Below are positions 26,672 through 34,503 of a stretch of 64,000 bases of DNA, one piece after another (the stretch's first letter is position 1; every line of letters begins with the position of its first letter). The notes below the pieces were generated by a model. It saw only the letters and a list, made by a program, of their open reading frames with translations, was not told the origin of the DNA and did no database searches. Source of the stretch: Flavobacteriales bacterium UBA6051 (lineage in GTDB: Bacteria > Bacteroidota > Bacteroidia > Flavobacteriales_D > Crocinitomicaceae). The stretch lies in contig DIYP01000014.1 in the NCBI GenBank assembly GCA_002427735.1, positions 124,001 to 188,000 on the forward strand. The letters run 5' to 3'. A program made the translations under genes and the position numbers.

Positions 26672-26837
26672 TTGCTTCTGTATTTGTGTTTGATTGTTTT
26701 TCGTCATCAAAGAGAATTCTAACCGATGGTGTATAATCGTCATCATATTGTCCCGTTTTAGCTGCCCAGAAGAACCCTAAAAGGAAGAATAGTGCAATGA
26801 CTAAACTGACGATCAACATGAGGTAAATGATTCCCAT
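26652..26837 (-). CDS. ccoS: Cytochrome cbb3 oxidase maturation protein CcoS
   Basis: The 61-residue protein begins MGIIYLMLIVSLVIALFFL, a single transmembrane helix, followed by FFWAAKTGQYDDDYTPSVRILFDD, the CcoS pattern. CcoS is needed for insertion of the heme-copper centre into CcoN. The open frame extends to a TTG at 26861, but the ATG at 26837 fits the family. It is the first gene of the ccoS-NO-Q-P-G-H block and lies behind an FNR-type palindrome. Confidence 0.9.
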   Translation of the reverse strand: MGIIYLMLIVSLVIALFFLLGFFWAAKTGQYDDDYTPSVRILFDDEKQSNTNTEANGSTEV

Positions 26838-26841
26838 ATTG

Positions 26842-26907
26842 CAAAGTAAGTGAGGGGGCAAATCTTAAATAATGATAGGTGATCAGTAAAAAACATGATT
26901 TAAATCA
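26842..26907 (-). promoter_or_regulatory. FNR-type palindrome and -7 box before ccoS
   Basis: TGATTTAAATCA at 26896-26907 is a perfect 12-base palindrome of the TGA-N6-TCA class, close to the FNR box TTGAT-N4-ATCAA. On the minus strand TTACTTTG at 26849-26842 is one base from TAnnTTTG. The palindrome centre is 56 bases upstream of the box centre, as expected for a class I (about -62) activator site. This is the likely oxygen-responsive promoter of the oxidase operon. The regulator may be the FNR-like protein at 30777. Confidence 0.75.
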
Positions 26908-26953
26908 CGTTTTAATTTAGATCGATTCTTTCTTAGGTGTAACCCCTTTTAAT

Positions 26954-29305
26954 TCAGCGGTTTGAAGAAGTAAAGAGCGTACTGATCAGTACAATGCTAA
27001 TTGAACTCAATGGCATTAAAATGGCCGCAATGAGGGGAGTAAGGTTGCCAGTGATGGCGAATGATAAGCCTACAATATTATAAATGATGGAAAAGATGTA
27101 GCAGATCAAAAGCACCTTTTTTGAGGCGGTTGATGTTCGAAGAAAACGCTTGAGTTTGTTCAATTGAGATGCTTCAATAATCGCATCTGAACTTGGAGTA
27201 AAGCGAAAGATGTCCTCCGATACTGCAATACCAACATGTGCAGATTCTAGCGCTCCTGCATCATTAAGGCCGTCGCCAATCATTAGTACGTTCTTTCCAT
27301 CATTTTGGAGTTGAGAGATATAGTTGAGTTTATCTTTCGGTGATTGTTCGAATAAAATCCCTTTTAACTGATTGGTATGATCAAGAATGAGCTCCTGATC
27401 TTTGTTCTTATCTCCCGATAAAATATGAATATCGAAAGAGGTATTCAGTTCATTTAGAAGTTCCCATATACCAGGTCTGAATTCAGATTCGAAGATAAAG
27501 CGCCCTTTGTATGTTCCATTTATCGAAATGTGCGAGGCGGTTTCATTGGATGGTGTGTGTGCCTCCGGATGTGTAAACTTTGCACTGCCTATTTTGATTT
27601 CCAGACCATCAACGATTCCCTCAATTCCTTCACCTCCTGTTTCTTGAAAATTTATCAATTCGGCTGAATTATCCGCGGATTTTTCTTTTAAGTAGCTAAC
27701 AATAGAACGCGAAAGTGGGTGCGTAGAAGAATTGGCTAATACTAGAATTCTATGAATGTCATCTTGACTCAGCTCATCTCCATCGTAAATAACGTGATTC
27801 GAACTTCCTGTTGTAAGTGTTCCCGTTTTGTCAAATACAATATCGGTTACTGTATTTATACGCGGAATGACACTTGTGTTCTTAAGATACAACCCCTTTC
27901 TGCCCAGCACTCGCATCGTATTTCCAAACGTAAAAGGTTTTGACAAAGCGAGTGCACAAGGGCATGCAACGATTAGAATCGAAACGACTATTTCAGTTAC
28001 GCGACTCGTATCTATAAAAAACCATAGCGCCCCTGTAAGCGTAGCAATAATAAGTACTGCCAAAAGAAAATAAACAGAGAGTTTATCGCCAGTATTTTTG
28101 TCCTTGGAAGCCTCGCTTCCTGCTTCATTCCAAAGTTGAGTCAAATGACTTCTATTACTTTCTTTTTCAACTTTAAAACGACTTTTTTGGCCTAAAAGCT
28201 TTCCGCCAGCATAGATGAAGTCACCCTTTTTCTTCTCTATTGGCACGGACTCACCGGTTACAAAACTGTAGTCGATTTTCGCTTCATCTGATAATAGAAT
28301 GGTATCGCATGGAATGATTTCCATATTTCGAATCAATAGTTCATCATCAATTTCTAGTTGATCAATTTCTACTATACTTTCTTCCTCATTTCGGAAGCGT
28401 GTAACGGCGACTGGAAAGTAGGAGGTGTAATCGCGCTCAAAAGACAGAGAATCATAAGTTTTGCTCTGAAACCATTTACCGATAAGTAAAAAGAAGATGA
28501 ATCCTGCGAAGCTGTCCATGTAACCTGGTCCCAGACCAGCAAAAATATTGTAGGCACTTTGTATGTATAATGCGAGGATGCCAATAGAAATGGGGACATC
28601 TAAATTCAAGCTTTTAAATCGCAGTGCTTTGTAGGCAGAAATCAAATACTCGTTTGCTGAATATAGAATTACTGGGACAGATACTGCAAAAGAGAGATAG
28701 GATGTGAAATTTCGAAATTCTGGGTTGTCCTCTTCAATACCCAAGTATTCGGGAAAACTCCAAAGCATAATACTTCCGAATGCAAATCCAGCGACTCCTA
28801 ATTTGTATAAGTATTTGTTATTGCGCTTTTTCTTCTGTTCAGATTTACTCCCAAAGTTTGGTGCGTAGCCAATGGCATCTAGTATACCAGACAATTCCGA
28901 GATTTTTAGTTCTCTTGAAATGACCAATGATGCCTGGCGCCGAGCAAAATTCACCTGACAAGATTGAATACGTTCATCAATTTTATGAATATTCTCTAGT
29001 AGGTAAATACACGACGAACAGTGAATTTGAGGTAAAAAGAGTGTGATGTGAATCGTTTTATCATCTTCGAAGTCAATGAATTTCTTCCGAATGTTTTCGA
29101 CATCCAGGAAGGCGTATTTATAATCATTCGATGCGGCTGGTTTTACGCCCGGTTTGTCTTCAAGCGAGTAAAAACTATCCAGGCCGCTATCCGAAAGCAA
29201 CTGGTAAACACTTTTGCATCCATTACAGCAGAACTCCTTGTTATCAAAGGTGTGACTTTTTCCAATGATTTCATCTCCGCAATGATAACAGGATTTTGAA
29301 CTCAT
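26954..29305 (-). CDS. ccoI: Copper-transporting P1B-type ATPase for cbb3 oxidase, CcoI
   Basis: The 783-residue P-type ATPase has an N-terminal Cys-rich metal-binding region (CYHCGD and CCNGC, residues ~6-30), a heavy-metal domain with HCSSC (~90), the CPC motif of the translocation path (VACPCALALSKPF), the phosphorylation site DKTGTLT and the hinge GDGLNDAGAL. CcoI exports or loads copper for the CuB site of CcoN. Its ATG overlaps the hemN stop as ATGA, so hemN and ccoI are coupled, and the FNR-site promoter for the remaining cco genes lies downstream of it. Assignment as CcoI rather than CopA rests mainly on context and the HCSSC domain. Confidence 0.92.
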   Translation of the reverse strand: MSSKSCYHCGDEIIGKSHTFDNKEFCCNGCKSVYQLLSDSGLDSFYSLEDKPGVKPAASNDYKYAFLDVENIRKKFIDFEDDKTIHITLFLPQIHCSSCIYLLENIHKIDERIQSCQVNFARRQASLVISRELKISELSGILDAIGYAPNFGSKSEQKKKRNNKYLYKLGVAGFAFGSIMLWSFPEYLGIEEDNPEFRNFTSYLSFAVSVPVILYSANEYLISAYKALRFKSLNLDVPISIGILALYIQSAYNIFAGLGPGYMDSFAGFIFFLLIGKWFQSKTYDSLSFERDYTSYFPVAVTRFRNEEESIVEIDQLEIDDELLIRNMEIIPCDTILLSDEAKIDYSFVTGESVPIEKKKGDFIYAGGKLLGQKSRFKVEKESNRSHLTQLWNEAGSEASKDKNTGDKLSVYFLLAVLIIATLTGALWFFIDTSRVTEIVVSILIVACPCALALSKPFTFGNTMRVLGRKGLYLKNTSVIPRINTVTDIVFDKTGTLTTGSSNHVIYDGDELSQDDIHRILVLANSSTHPLSRSIVSYLKEKSADNSAELINFQETGGEGIEGIVDGLEIKIGSAKFTHPEAHTPSNETASHISINGTYKGRFIFESEFRPGIWELLNELNTSFDIHILSGDKNKDQELILDHTNQLKGILFEQSPKDKLNYISQLQNDGKNVLMIGDGLNDAGALESAHVGIAVSEDIFRFTPSSDAIIEASQLNKLKRFLRTSTASKKVLLICYIFSIIYNIVGLSFAITGNLTPLIAAILMPLSSISIVLISTLFTSSNR

Positions 29306-30663
29306 ACTGTTTTGGAGAACATGTTGTCTCTTTGTTGTGTATTCGCTAAATCTTGGTCGAAAGCCATACAGCAGTTACGAACAAAAGCAATTCCTTCTTC
29401 CGTAACTGTGATCTTATTTCCGTCGACAACCACAAGTTTATCCTTTATCATTTCTGATAAGCGGTTGACGATTTCTTCGTGAAGTGCTTGGTGCTCGGAA
29501 TGCTCATCCAATGTCGTTTCAAAATGGCACATCAAGTCAAGAATATACTTTCGAATTTCTAGATCAACATCATTCAATATATGTCCTCGAAAAACGGGGA
29601 TTGTTCCTGAGTTGACTACTTCAATATATTTTTCGGTAACCTTTTCATTTTGAGCAAAACCAAACCAGCTATCCGATATAGCTGACATTCCCAACCCCAA
29701 TAGAAAGTTCGTGTTTTGAGTGGTGTAGCCCATGAAGTTCCGATGCAGATTCTTTGCTTTGAACGCCTTGGCTAATGAATCATGAGGTAACGCAAAATGA
29801 TCCATTCCAATTTCAATGTAACCTTCGGTTTCGAGAGATTCTTTTGCACGCTCGTAAAGCGCTCTTTTTTCATTGTCTTGGGGAAGATCTGACTCATCAA
29901 AACCGCGTTGTCCATTTCCTTTGATCCATGGAACATGCGCATAACTGTATAATGAGATTCTGTCTGGTCTTAATAAAAGTGTCTTTTGAACGGTGTCTTC
30001 AATATCTGCCATGCGCTGCTTCGGCAATCCGAAGACAAGATCATGGCTGATGGAGTTATATCCCATTGATTTCGCTAGCTCATGAACCGTTTTTACATTT
30101 TCGAAAGGCTGAATTCTATTGATTGCCATTTGCACCGTTTGGCTATAATCCTGAATCCCCAGACTCAATCTTCTAAACCCAAAGTTGTATAATTTTTCAA
30201 GGTGTTCTTCTGTTGTATTGTTCGGGTGGGCTTCAAAACCTAATTCAGTTATTCTTGGATCAACGCTGTCTTTGCCAAAAATTGCTTGTAGCAATCGCAC
30301 AAGCTGATCGGGGGCAAAGAAAGTAGGGGTTCCTCCTCCAAAGTGAAGTTCTTTGATGACCGGTTCAAAATCAAAATGCTTTCTATACAGCTCCCATTCT
30401 TTAATAACAGCATCAATGTAGGGACCTTCAACAGCGTGATTTTTCGTAATACGCTTGTGACATCCACAAAAAGTACAGAGGCTCTCGCAATACGGTAAAT
30501 GAATGTAGAGACTCAGTTCATCTGTTTTGAAATGTGAGTGATTTCGGGAGATGCTTTGTGTCCAATCGTTTAAGTCAAGAGGATTATGCTTCCAAAAAGG
30601 TACAGTGGGATAGGAAGTATATCTCGGACCAGGAACGTTATATTTTTCTATGATTTTTTTCAC
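29302..30663 (-). CDS. hemN: Oxygen-independent coproporphyrinogen III oxidase
   Basis: The 453-residue radical SAM enzyme decarboxylates coproporphyrinogen III to protoporphyrinogen IX without oxygen, supplying heme. The 4Fe-4S ligands are Cys59, Cys63 and Cys66 (CESLCTFCGC), preceded by YPTVPFW and followed by the HFGGGTPTFF segment. The C-terminal HemN region contains MGYTTQNTNFLLGLG. This is the HemN type rather than HemW, judged by length and the GPRYTSYPT start. It overlaps ccoI by ATGA and is divergent from the FNR-like regulator gene. HemN beside cbb3 genes is a common pairing, because microaerobic growth needs heme. Confidence 0.95.
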   Translation of the reverse strand: MKKIIEKYNVPGPRYTSYPTVPFWKHNPLDLNDWTQSISRNHSHFKTDELSLYIHLPYCESLCTFCGCHKRITKNHAVEGPYIDAVIKEWELYRKHFDFEPVIKELHFGGGTPTFFAPDQLVRLLQAIFGKDSVDPRITELGFEAHPNNTTEEHLEKLYNFGFRRLSLGIQDYSQTVQMAINRIQPFENVKTVHELAKSMGYNSISHDLVFGLPKQRMADIEDTVQKTLLLRPDRISLYSYAHVPWIKGNGQRGFDESDLPQDNEKRALYERAKESLETEGYIEIGMDHFALPHDSLAKAFKAKNLHRNFMGYTTQNTNFLLGLGMSAISDSWFGFAQNEKVTEKYIEVVNSGTIPVFRGHILNDVDLEIRKYILDLMCHFETTLDEHSEHQALHEEIVNRLSEMIKDKLVVVDGNKITVTEEGIAFVRNCCMAFDQDLANTQQRDNMFSKTV

Positions 30664-30687
30664 TTTTAGCTACTGTTCAAGGATGTA

Positions 30688-30695
30688 CAAAGATA
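30688..30695 (-). promoter_or_regulatory. -7 box for hemN-ccoI
   Basis: The minus strand reads TATCTTTG, an exact TAnnTTTG match, 24 bases before the hemN ATG at 30663. No palindrome of the ccoS type is seen at the right distance, so hemN may be controlled differently. Confidence 0.45.
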
Positions 30696-30720
30696 TGTCG
30701 AAAAAATGGATTTATACCTG

Positions 30721-30751
30721 TTTGAATTGCGCGTATAAAGCATTAACTTTG
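30721..30751 (+). promoter_or_regulatory. Promoter of the FNR-like regulator
   Basis: TTTG at 30721-30724 and TAACTTTG at 30744-30751 are separated by 19 bases, the textbook Bacteroidota arrangement of -33 and -7 elements. Transcription would start near 30758, about 19 bases before the ATG at 30777. This is the best complete promoter in the window. Confidence 0.7.
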
Positions 30752-30776
30752 GAATACAATCTAAAACCGTTTGTGC

Positions 30777-31466
30777 ATGCCAGACAAATCTCATAGACAT
30801 GTTACTTGCGAAACATGCAAGAGCAGACAGAGTTCACTTTTCGGTTCATTCTGCGATGATGAAGTGGAAGGATTGGATTCGAAGAAAACGTGTTCATATT
30901 ACAAGAAGAATCAACCATTGTTCATCGAGGGAAGCCTTCCCCGTGGTGTTTTTTGCCTGAATAGTGGTAAGGTGAAAATATTCGCACGAGGAGAAGAAGG
31001 GAAAGAGCAAATTATCCATCTTGCCGCCGATGGTGAGATCGTTGGGTTCAGAGCTATGTTTAGCGGTGAACCGTATAAGGTTTCTGCGACTACCTTAGAA
31101 GAATGTAACATTTGTTTCATTGGGAAATCTGATTTTCTTGATTTAGTAGATACCAATCCTACGCTTCGAAATGGGATTATGAAAGAGCTCTCCACAGAGC
31201 TGGCGGACCGTGCTACTTTCATTACCAATATGGCACAGAAGTCGGTGCGTGAGCGTTTAGCATTTTCTTTGATTCTTTTGCAGGATATTTACAAAGAGGA
31301 GATGATCAACTTAACCCGTGAAGATCTTGCCAATTTTGTTGGTACAGCAACAGAAACTCTGATTCGACTGTTAAAAGACTTTAAAGAAGAAGATCTCATT
31401 CAAACGCATGCCAGGAAGATTGAAATCCTCGATAAAGAAGGTCTTCTCAGAGTCTCCGGTGCCTAA
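30777..31466 (+). CDS. Crp/Fnr family regulator, FNR-like with N-terminal cysteines
   Basis: The 229-residue protein has a cyclic-nucleotide-binding fold and a C-terminal winged helix (TREDLANFVGTATETLIRLLKDF). Cysteines at 11, 14, 26 and 39, plus 110 and 113, include a CETC pair and could bind an oxygen-sensitive 4Fe-4S cluster, as in FNR (E. coli Cys20, 23, 29, 122). The recognition helix keeps the E..R pair (TETLIR) that reads TGA/TCA half sites. The start is the ATG at 30777; a TTG at 30771 is less likely. Next to hemN and ccoI, it is the natural candidate to activate the cco operon under low oxygen. Cluster binding is inferred, not shown. Confidence 0.85.
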   Translation: MPDKSHRHVTCETCKSRQSSLFGSFCDDEVEGLDSKKTCSYYKKNQPLFIEGSLPRGVFCLNSGKVKIFARGEEGKEQIIHLAADGEIVGFRAMFSGEPYKVSATTLEECNICFIGKSDFLDLVDTNPTLRNGIMKELSTELADRATFITNMAQKSVRERLAFSLILLQDIYKEEMINLTREDLANFVGTATETLIRLLKDFKEEDLIQTHARKIEILDKEGLLRVSGA

Positions 31467-31473
31467 CTAAAAT

Positions 31474-32223
31474 TTACCATTTGGCGTCAGGATATCGATT
31501 ATTCAAGTACTGAATATCCGCAAGCATATATCCCATGTGTTCGGAGTGAACGCCTTTTTTACCCCCGAGCATTTTGTATTCATTTTCAGGTTTTTTAAGA
31601 TCAGCCAGATAGAATATTTCACTGATTTTCTGATCCCAAAGTGATTTGACTTTTTCTAAATCTGCACTCACATTAGTCTCACGCAACAATAAATCTTCCG
31701 CTGAAGGCTCAAATAATTCACCCGTATATTTCCAAAGTGAATTGATTGCTTTCTGAGCCTTTTCACTGGATACATCTGTACCGCCGCCAAAACGGATCAT
31801 CCATTCAGAACTTCGGCGAAGATGATAAGTAACTTCTTTTAGTGATTTCGCTGCAATCGCTTTCAGGAATTTATCAGAACTGGAAGATAACTCTGTGAAC
31901 AAATAGTAATGATATACGTCCATAAAGAACTGACGCGTCATTATAAATGCGAAATCTGTATTTGGCTGCTCTGTTAATAAACAGTTACGATATTCATGCT
32001 CATCTCTTCGGTAAGCAATGTCATCACCTGTTTCTCCTTGCTTGTTCAAATTCGCCGCTTCGTTATAAACAGCTTCGGCAAGTCCGATAAGATCAAGTGC
32101 CACATTTGTACCGGCTAAATCTTCCTCCAAAAATGGACCTTTGCTTGAACATTCGCTAAGTCGATGACTGAGCATAAAAGCGTTGTCGGCAATTTCCAGA
32201 TAGTACTTTACTTTTGCTTCCAT
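31474..32223 (-). CDS. paaC: Phenylacetyl-CoA epoxidase subunit PaaC
   Basis: The 249-residue protein is the structural, ferritin-like partner of PaaA in the 1,2-phenylacetyl-CoA epoxidase. Motifs are the LSHRLSECSSKGPFLEEDLAGTNVALDLIGLAEA start, EYRNCLLTEQPNTDFA and SEHMGYMLADIQYL near the C-terminus. It carries no catalytic di-iron site of its own. It is the last gene of the operon and converges on the FNR-like gene with 7 bases between stops. paaD and paaE, which usually follow, are absent. Confidence 0.94.
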   Translation of the reverse strand: MEAKVKYYLEIADNAFMLSHRLSECSSKGPFLEEDLAGTNVALDLIGLAEAVYNEAANLNKQGETGDDIAYRRDEHEYRNCLLTEQPNTDFAFIMTRQFFMDVYHYYLFTELSSSSDKFLKAIAAKSLKEVTYHLRRSSEWMIRFGGGTDVSSEKAQKAINSLWKYTGELFEPSAEDLLLRETNVSADLEKVKSLWDQKISEIFYLADLKKPENEYKMLGGKKGVHSEHMGYMLADIQYLNNRYPDAKW

Positions 32224-32226
32224 AAT

Positions 32227-32511
32227 TTACATTTGTTTTACACCTTCAGGTAGGTCATAAAATGTTGGGTGCCTGTACACTTTATCATCTGCGGGTTCAA
32301 AAAATGAACTGGATTCTGAAGATGATACGGCAACGATTTGATCAGCTGGTACAACCCATAAACTGATTCCTTCATTTCTTCTGGTGTAGACATCTCGTGC
32401 ATTCTCTACGGCCATTTCTTTATCATAGGCATGAACGCTTCCCGCATGCTTATATGGCTGTCCAGGTTTAGATTGAATAAAAACTTCCCATAATGGTCCT
32501 TGATTCTCCAT
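32227..32511 (-). CDS. paaB: Phenylacetyl-CoA epoxidase subunit PaaB
   Basis: The 94-residue small subunit has the PaaB pattern: WEVFIQSKPGQPYKHAGSVHAYD, then AVENARDVYTRRNEGISLWVVP and a Ser-rich stretch ending in DKVYRHPTFY. PaaB bridges PaaAC heterodimers in the epoxidase. It is 3 bases from paaC and 22 bases after the GreA-like gene, and is read with them. Confidence 0.93.
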   Translation of the reverse strand: MENQGPLWEVFIQSKPGQPYKHAGSVHAYDKEMAVENARDVYTRRNEGISLWVVPADQIVAVSSSESSSFFEPADDKVYRHPTFYDLPEGVKQM

Positions 32512-32533
32512 TTCTATAATTTTAATACGTTAG

Positions 32534-32977
32534 TTACCAGATTTCATTGATTGTATAATCTACTCCACTGAATGAAAATTTGTCTCCCTTTTTTTTGTCC
32601 AGCATAATAGGGTAGATTGGCGATTCGGTTGAAATGCCGACAATGTGCTTACCATCTACGTCAAAAGGAACGGTTGTAAAGCCAATCAAAAAATTAAACT
32701 TGTTTGTTTCAACATATGCCCCTGGTTCGATGCTCGTTTTTTGAGAGAAGTCAATGGATTTCAATAAGTCCAAACTTCTTTTTGCTTTATTGACCTGTAC
32801 GCGCATAAGCTGTTCCATCTCTCCCGACTCATACTGGTGAGAGTAATCCTCTGGATCAATAGTATCGTCTTCATCAATATCAACCATTGTGTGGGTTAAC
32901 TCAACTTTCTCTTGTAGTTCACGAATAATATTTTCCTGCATCGCGAACAATTTTTCTTTGATGTGTTCTTTTTTCAT
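32534..32977 (-). CDS. GreA-like protein inserted in the paa operon
   Basis: The 147-residue protein has a helical N-terminal half with acidic stretches (DIDEDDTIDPEDYSHQYESGEMEQ) and a C-terminal FKBP/GreA-C-like half (GAYVETNKFNFLIGFTTVPFDVDGKHIVGISTESPIYPIML). It resembles the 14641-15090 protein in layout. Similar genes are often labelled 3-oxoacyl-ACP synthase, without support from motifs. It overlaps the paaA stop by one base (TAATG) and precedes paaB by 22 bases, so it is an integral operon member. A role in expression or assembly of the epoxidase is only a guess. Confidence 0.6.
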   Translation of the reverse strand: MKKEHIKEKLFAMQENIIRELQEKVELTHTMVDIDEDDTIDPEDYSHQYESGEMEQLMRVQVNKAKRSLDLLKSIDFSQKTSIEPGAYVETNKFNFLIGFTTVPFDVDGKHIVGISTESPIYPIMLDKKKGDKFSFSGVDYTINEIW

Positions 32978-33927
32978 TATTGATTCGTTTTTGCATTATA
33001 AGCTTGTGCACATTCTCTCACCCATGCGCCTTCTTCATGAGCACGTATATGGTGATTTAGCCGTTGTTCATTGCATGGACCATTTCCATTAACCACGGAC
33101 CAGAATTCATCCCAATTGATGTCGCTGTGTTCATATATATTTTCGCCCATTTGATCTTTTCCAATCACTTTGATATTGGGGTCTGGAACTTTTAAGCCAA
33201 TGAGCTCGGCCTGAGGGATTGTCTTATTGATGAACTTTTCCCTCAAACGGTCGTTTGTTTCACGCTTGATTTTCCACTTCATTGCGTTACTCGTGCGCGG
33301 AGAGTCGGAGTCATGTGGTCCAAACATCATAAGTGCCGGCCACCACCAACGATTGATTGCATCTTGTGCCATTCTTTGCTGATCTTTTGTCCCTTCCATC
33401 ATTTTCCACATGATCTCATATCCCTGACGCTGGTGGAAAGACTCCTCCTTACAGATTCGAATCATTGCTCTTGAATATGGTCCATAAGAAGTGCGCTGTA
33501 GCGAAACCTGGTTGGTAATTGCCGCGCCATCAACTAACCAACCGATTGCACCAATATCCGCCCAATTCAGCGCTGGGTAGTTAAAAACACTCGCATATTT
33601 TGCTTTTCCGGCATGAAGCCACTGTATGTATTCATCACGACTCACACCAAGCGTTTCTGCAGCACTGTATAAATAAAGTCCATGCCCGCCTTCATCTTGG
33701 ATTTTTGCTAACAAAATCTTTTTTGATCGAAGTGATGGAGCTCGGGAAATCCAGTTTCCTTCTGGTTGCATTCCAATAACTTCTGAATGCGCATGCTGAG
33801 AAATCTGGCGAATTAAATGTTTTCTGTAATCTCCGGGCATCCAATCGCGCGGCTCAATTTTTATCTCCGCATCAATTTTTGCTTCGAAAACTTTCAATAA
33901 CTCTTCTGTATTTTCAAGTGTTTCCAT
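32977..33927 (-). CDS. paaA: Phenylacetyl-CoA epoxidase catalytic subunit PaaA
   Basis: The 316-residue di-iron subunit inserts one oxygen atom into the aromatic ring of phenylacetyl-CoA. The di-iron ligand segments are AKIQDEGGHGLYLYSAAE and ICKEESFHQRQGYEIMW; the INRWWWPALMMFGPHDSDS stretch is also diagnostic. The open frame begins with a TTG at 33951, but the ATG at 33927 (METLENTEE) matches the family and lies after the predicted promoter. It is the first gene of the operon and is preceded by an FNR-type palindrome at 34001. Confidence 0.95.
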   Translation of the reverse strand: METLENTEELLKVFEAKIDAEIKIEPRDWMPGDYRKHLIRQISQHAHSEVIGMQPEGNWISRAPSLRSKKILLAKIQDEGGHGLYLYSAAETLGVSRDEYIQWLHAGKAKYASVFNYPALNWADIGAIGWLVDGAAITNQVSLQRTSYGPYSRAMIRICKEESFHQRQGYEIMWKMMEGTKDQQRMAQDAINRWWWPALMMFGPHDSDSPRTSNAMKWKIKRETNDRLREKFINKTIPQAELIGLKVPDPNIKVIGKDQMGENIYEHSDINWDEFWSVVNGNGPCNEQRLNHHIRAHEEGAWVRECAQAYNAKTNQ

Positions 33928-33948
33928 GATAGTCTCTGTATGTTGAAG

Positions 33949-34014
33949 CAAAGTAACTGTCTTTTAAACAGGGGTGAAATGATAATTCTTGTCGGAAAAC
34001 TTGATATAAATCAG
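33949..34014 (-). promoter_or_regulatory. FNR-type palindrome and -7 box before paaA
   Basis: TTGATATAAATCAG at 34001-34014 matches the FNR box TTGAT-N4-ATCAA at nine of ten positions and belongs to the TGA-N6-TCA class. On the minus strand TTACTTTG at 33956-33949 is the same -7 sequence as before ccoS. The centres lie 55 bases apart, against 56 at ccoS. The near-identical layout suggests the same regulator acts on both. Confidence 0.7.
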
Positions 34015-34048
34015 CTTTTTAGAAAAACCGATGTTGTTTCTTCCTGAA

Positions 34049-34093
34049 TGTGACTTTTGTCACTTTTCATTTGATTTATGAGTCGTACCTTTG
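34049..34093 (+). promoter_or_regulatory. CRP/FNR-type palindrome and -7 box before the DUF983-Crp operon
   Basis: TGTGACTTTTGTCACT at 34049-34064 matches the CRP consensus TGTGA-N6-TCACA at nine of ten half-site positions. TACCTTTG at 34086-34093 is an exact TAnnTTTG box. Centre spacing is 33 bases, placing the site near -40 (class II). The box overlaps the upstream part of the longest open frame (ATG at 34078), which supports the ATG at 34111 as the true start. Confidence 0.7.
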
Positions 34094-34110
34094 TAGAAAA
34101 TCGGTCAAAT

Positions 34111-34503
34111 ATGTTTGGAAAAGGATCACGTCTCTACAGTATTTTTAGAATGAAATGCCCACAGTGTCACGAGGGTGATTTTTTCATTTCTCACCCATAT
34201 AACTTGTTAAAAGCTGGCGATATTCACGAGCATTGTCCAAATTGTGGTTTAAAGTATTCAAAAGAACCAGGGTTTTATTACGGAGCGATGTACGTTTCTT
34301 ATGCGCTGGGAGTTGCACTATTTGTAACCTTATGGGTAGTAATGAATTTGTTTCTATCTATTGAAAGTACTGGTCTGCAGATTTTTGTAGTAATTGCAGT
34401 TACTTTGGTTTTGACTCCATACTTATACGCGCTTTCCAAGATTATTTGGGCAAATTTCTTTATACGCTATGACCGAAGCAAGAACTCAGAGGGAGCTCAT
34501 TGA
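34111..34503 (+). CDS. DUF983 membrane protein
   Basis: The 130-residue protein has a zinc-ribbon-like cytoplasmic part with two CxxC pairs (MKCPQCHEGDFF and HEHCPNCGLKYSKEPGFYYGA) followed by two transmembrane helices (about 55-75 and 85-105). This is the DUF983 layout, a family of unknown function widespread in Bacteroidota. The start at 34111 (MFGKGSRLYSIF) is chosen because an earlier ATG at 34078 lies upstream of the predicted -7 box. Its 3' end overlaps the next regulator gene by 35 bases. Confidence 0.85.
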   Translation: MFGKGSRLYSIFRMKCPQCHEGDFFISHPYNLLKAGDIHEHCPNCGLKYSKEPGFYYGAMYVSYALGVALFVTLWVVMNLFLSIESTGLQIFVVIAVTLVLTPYLYALSKIIWANFFIRYDRSKNSEGAH

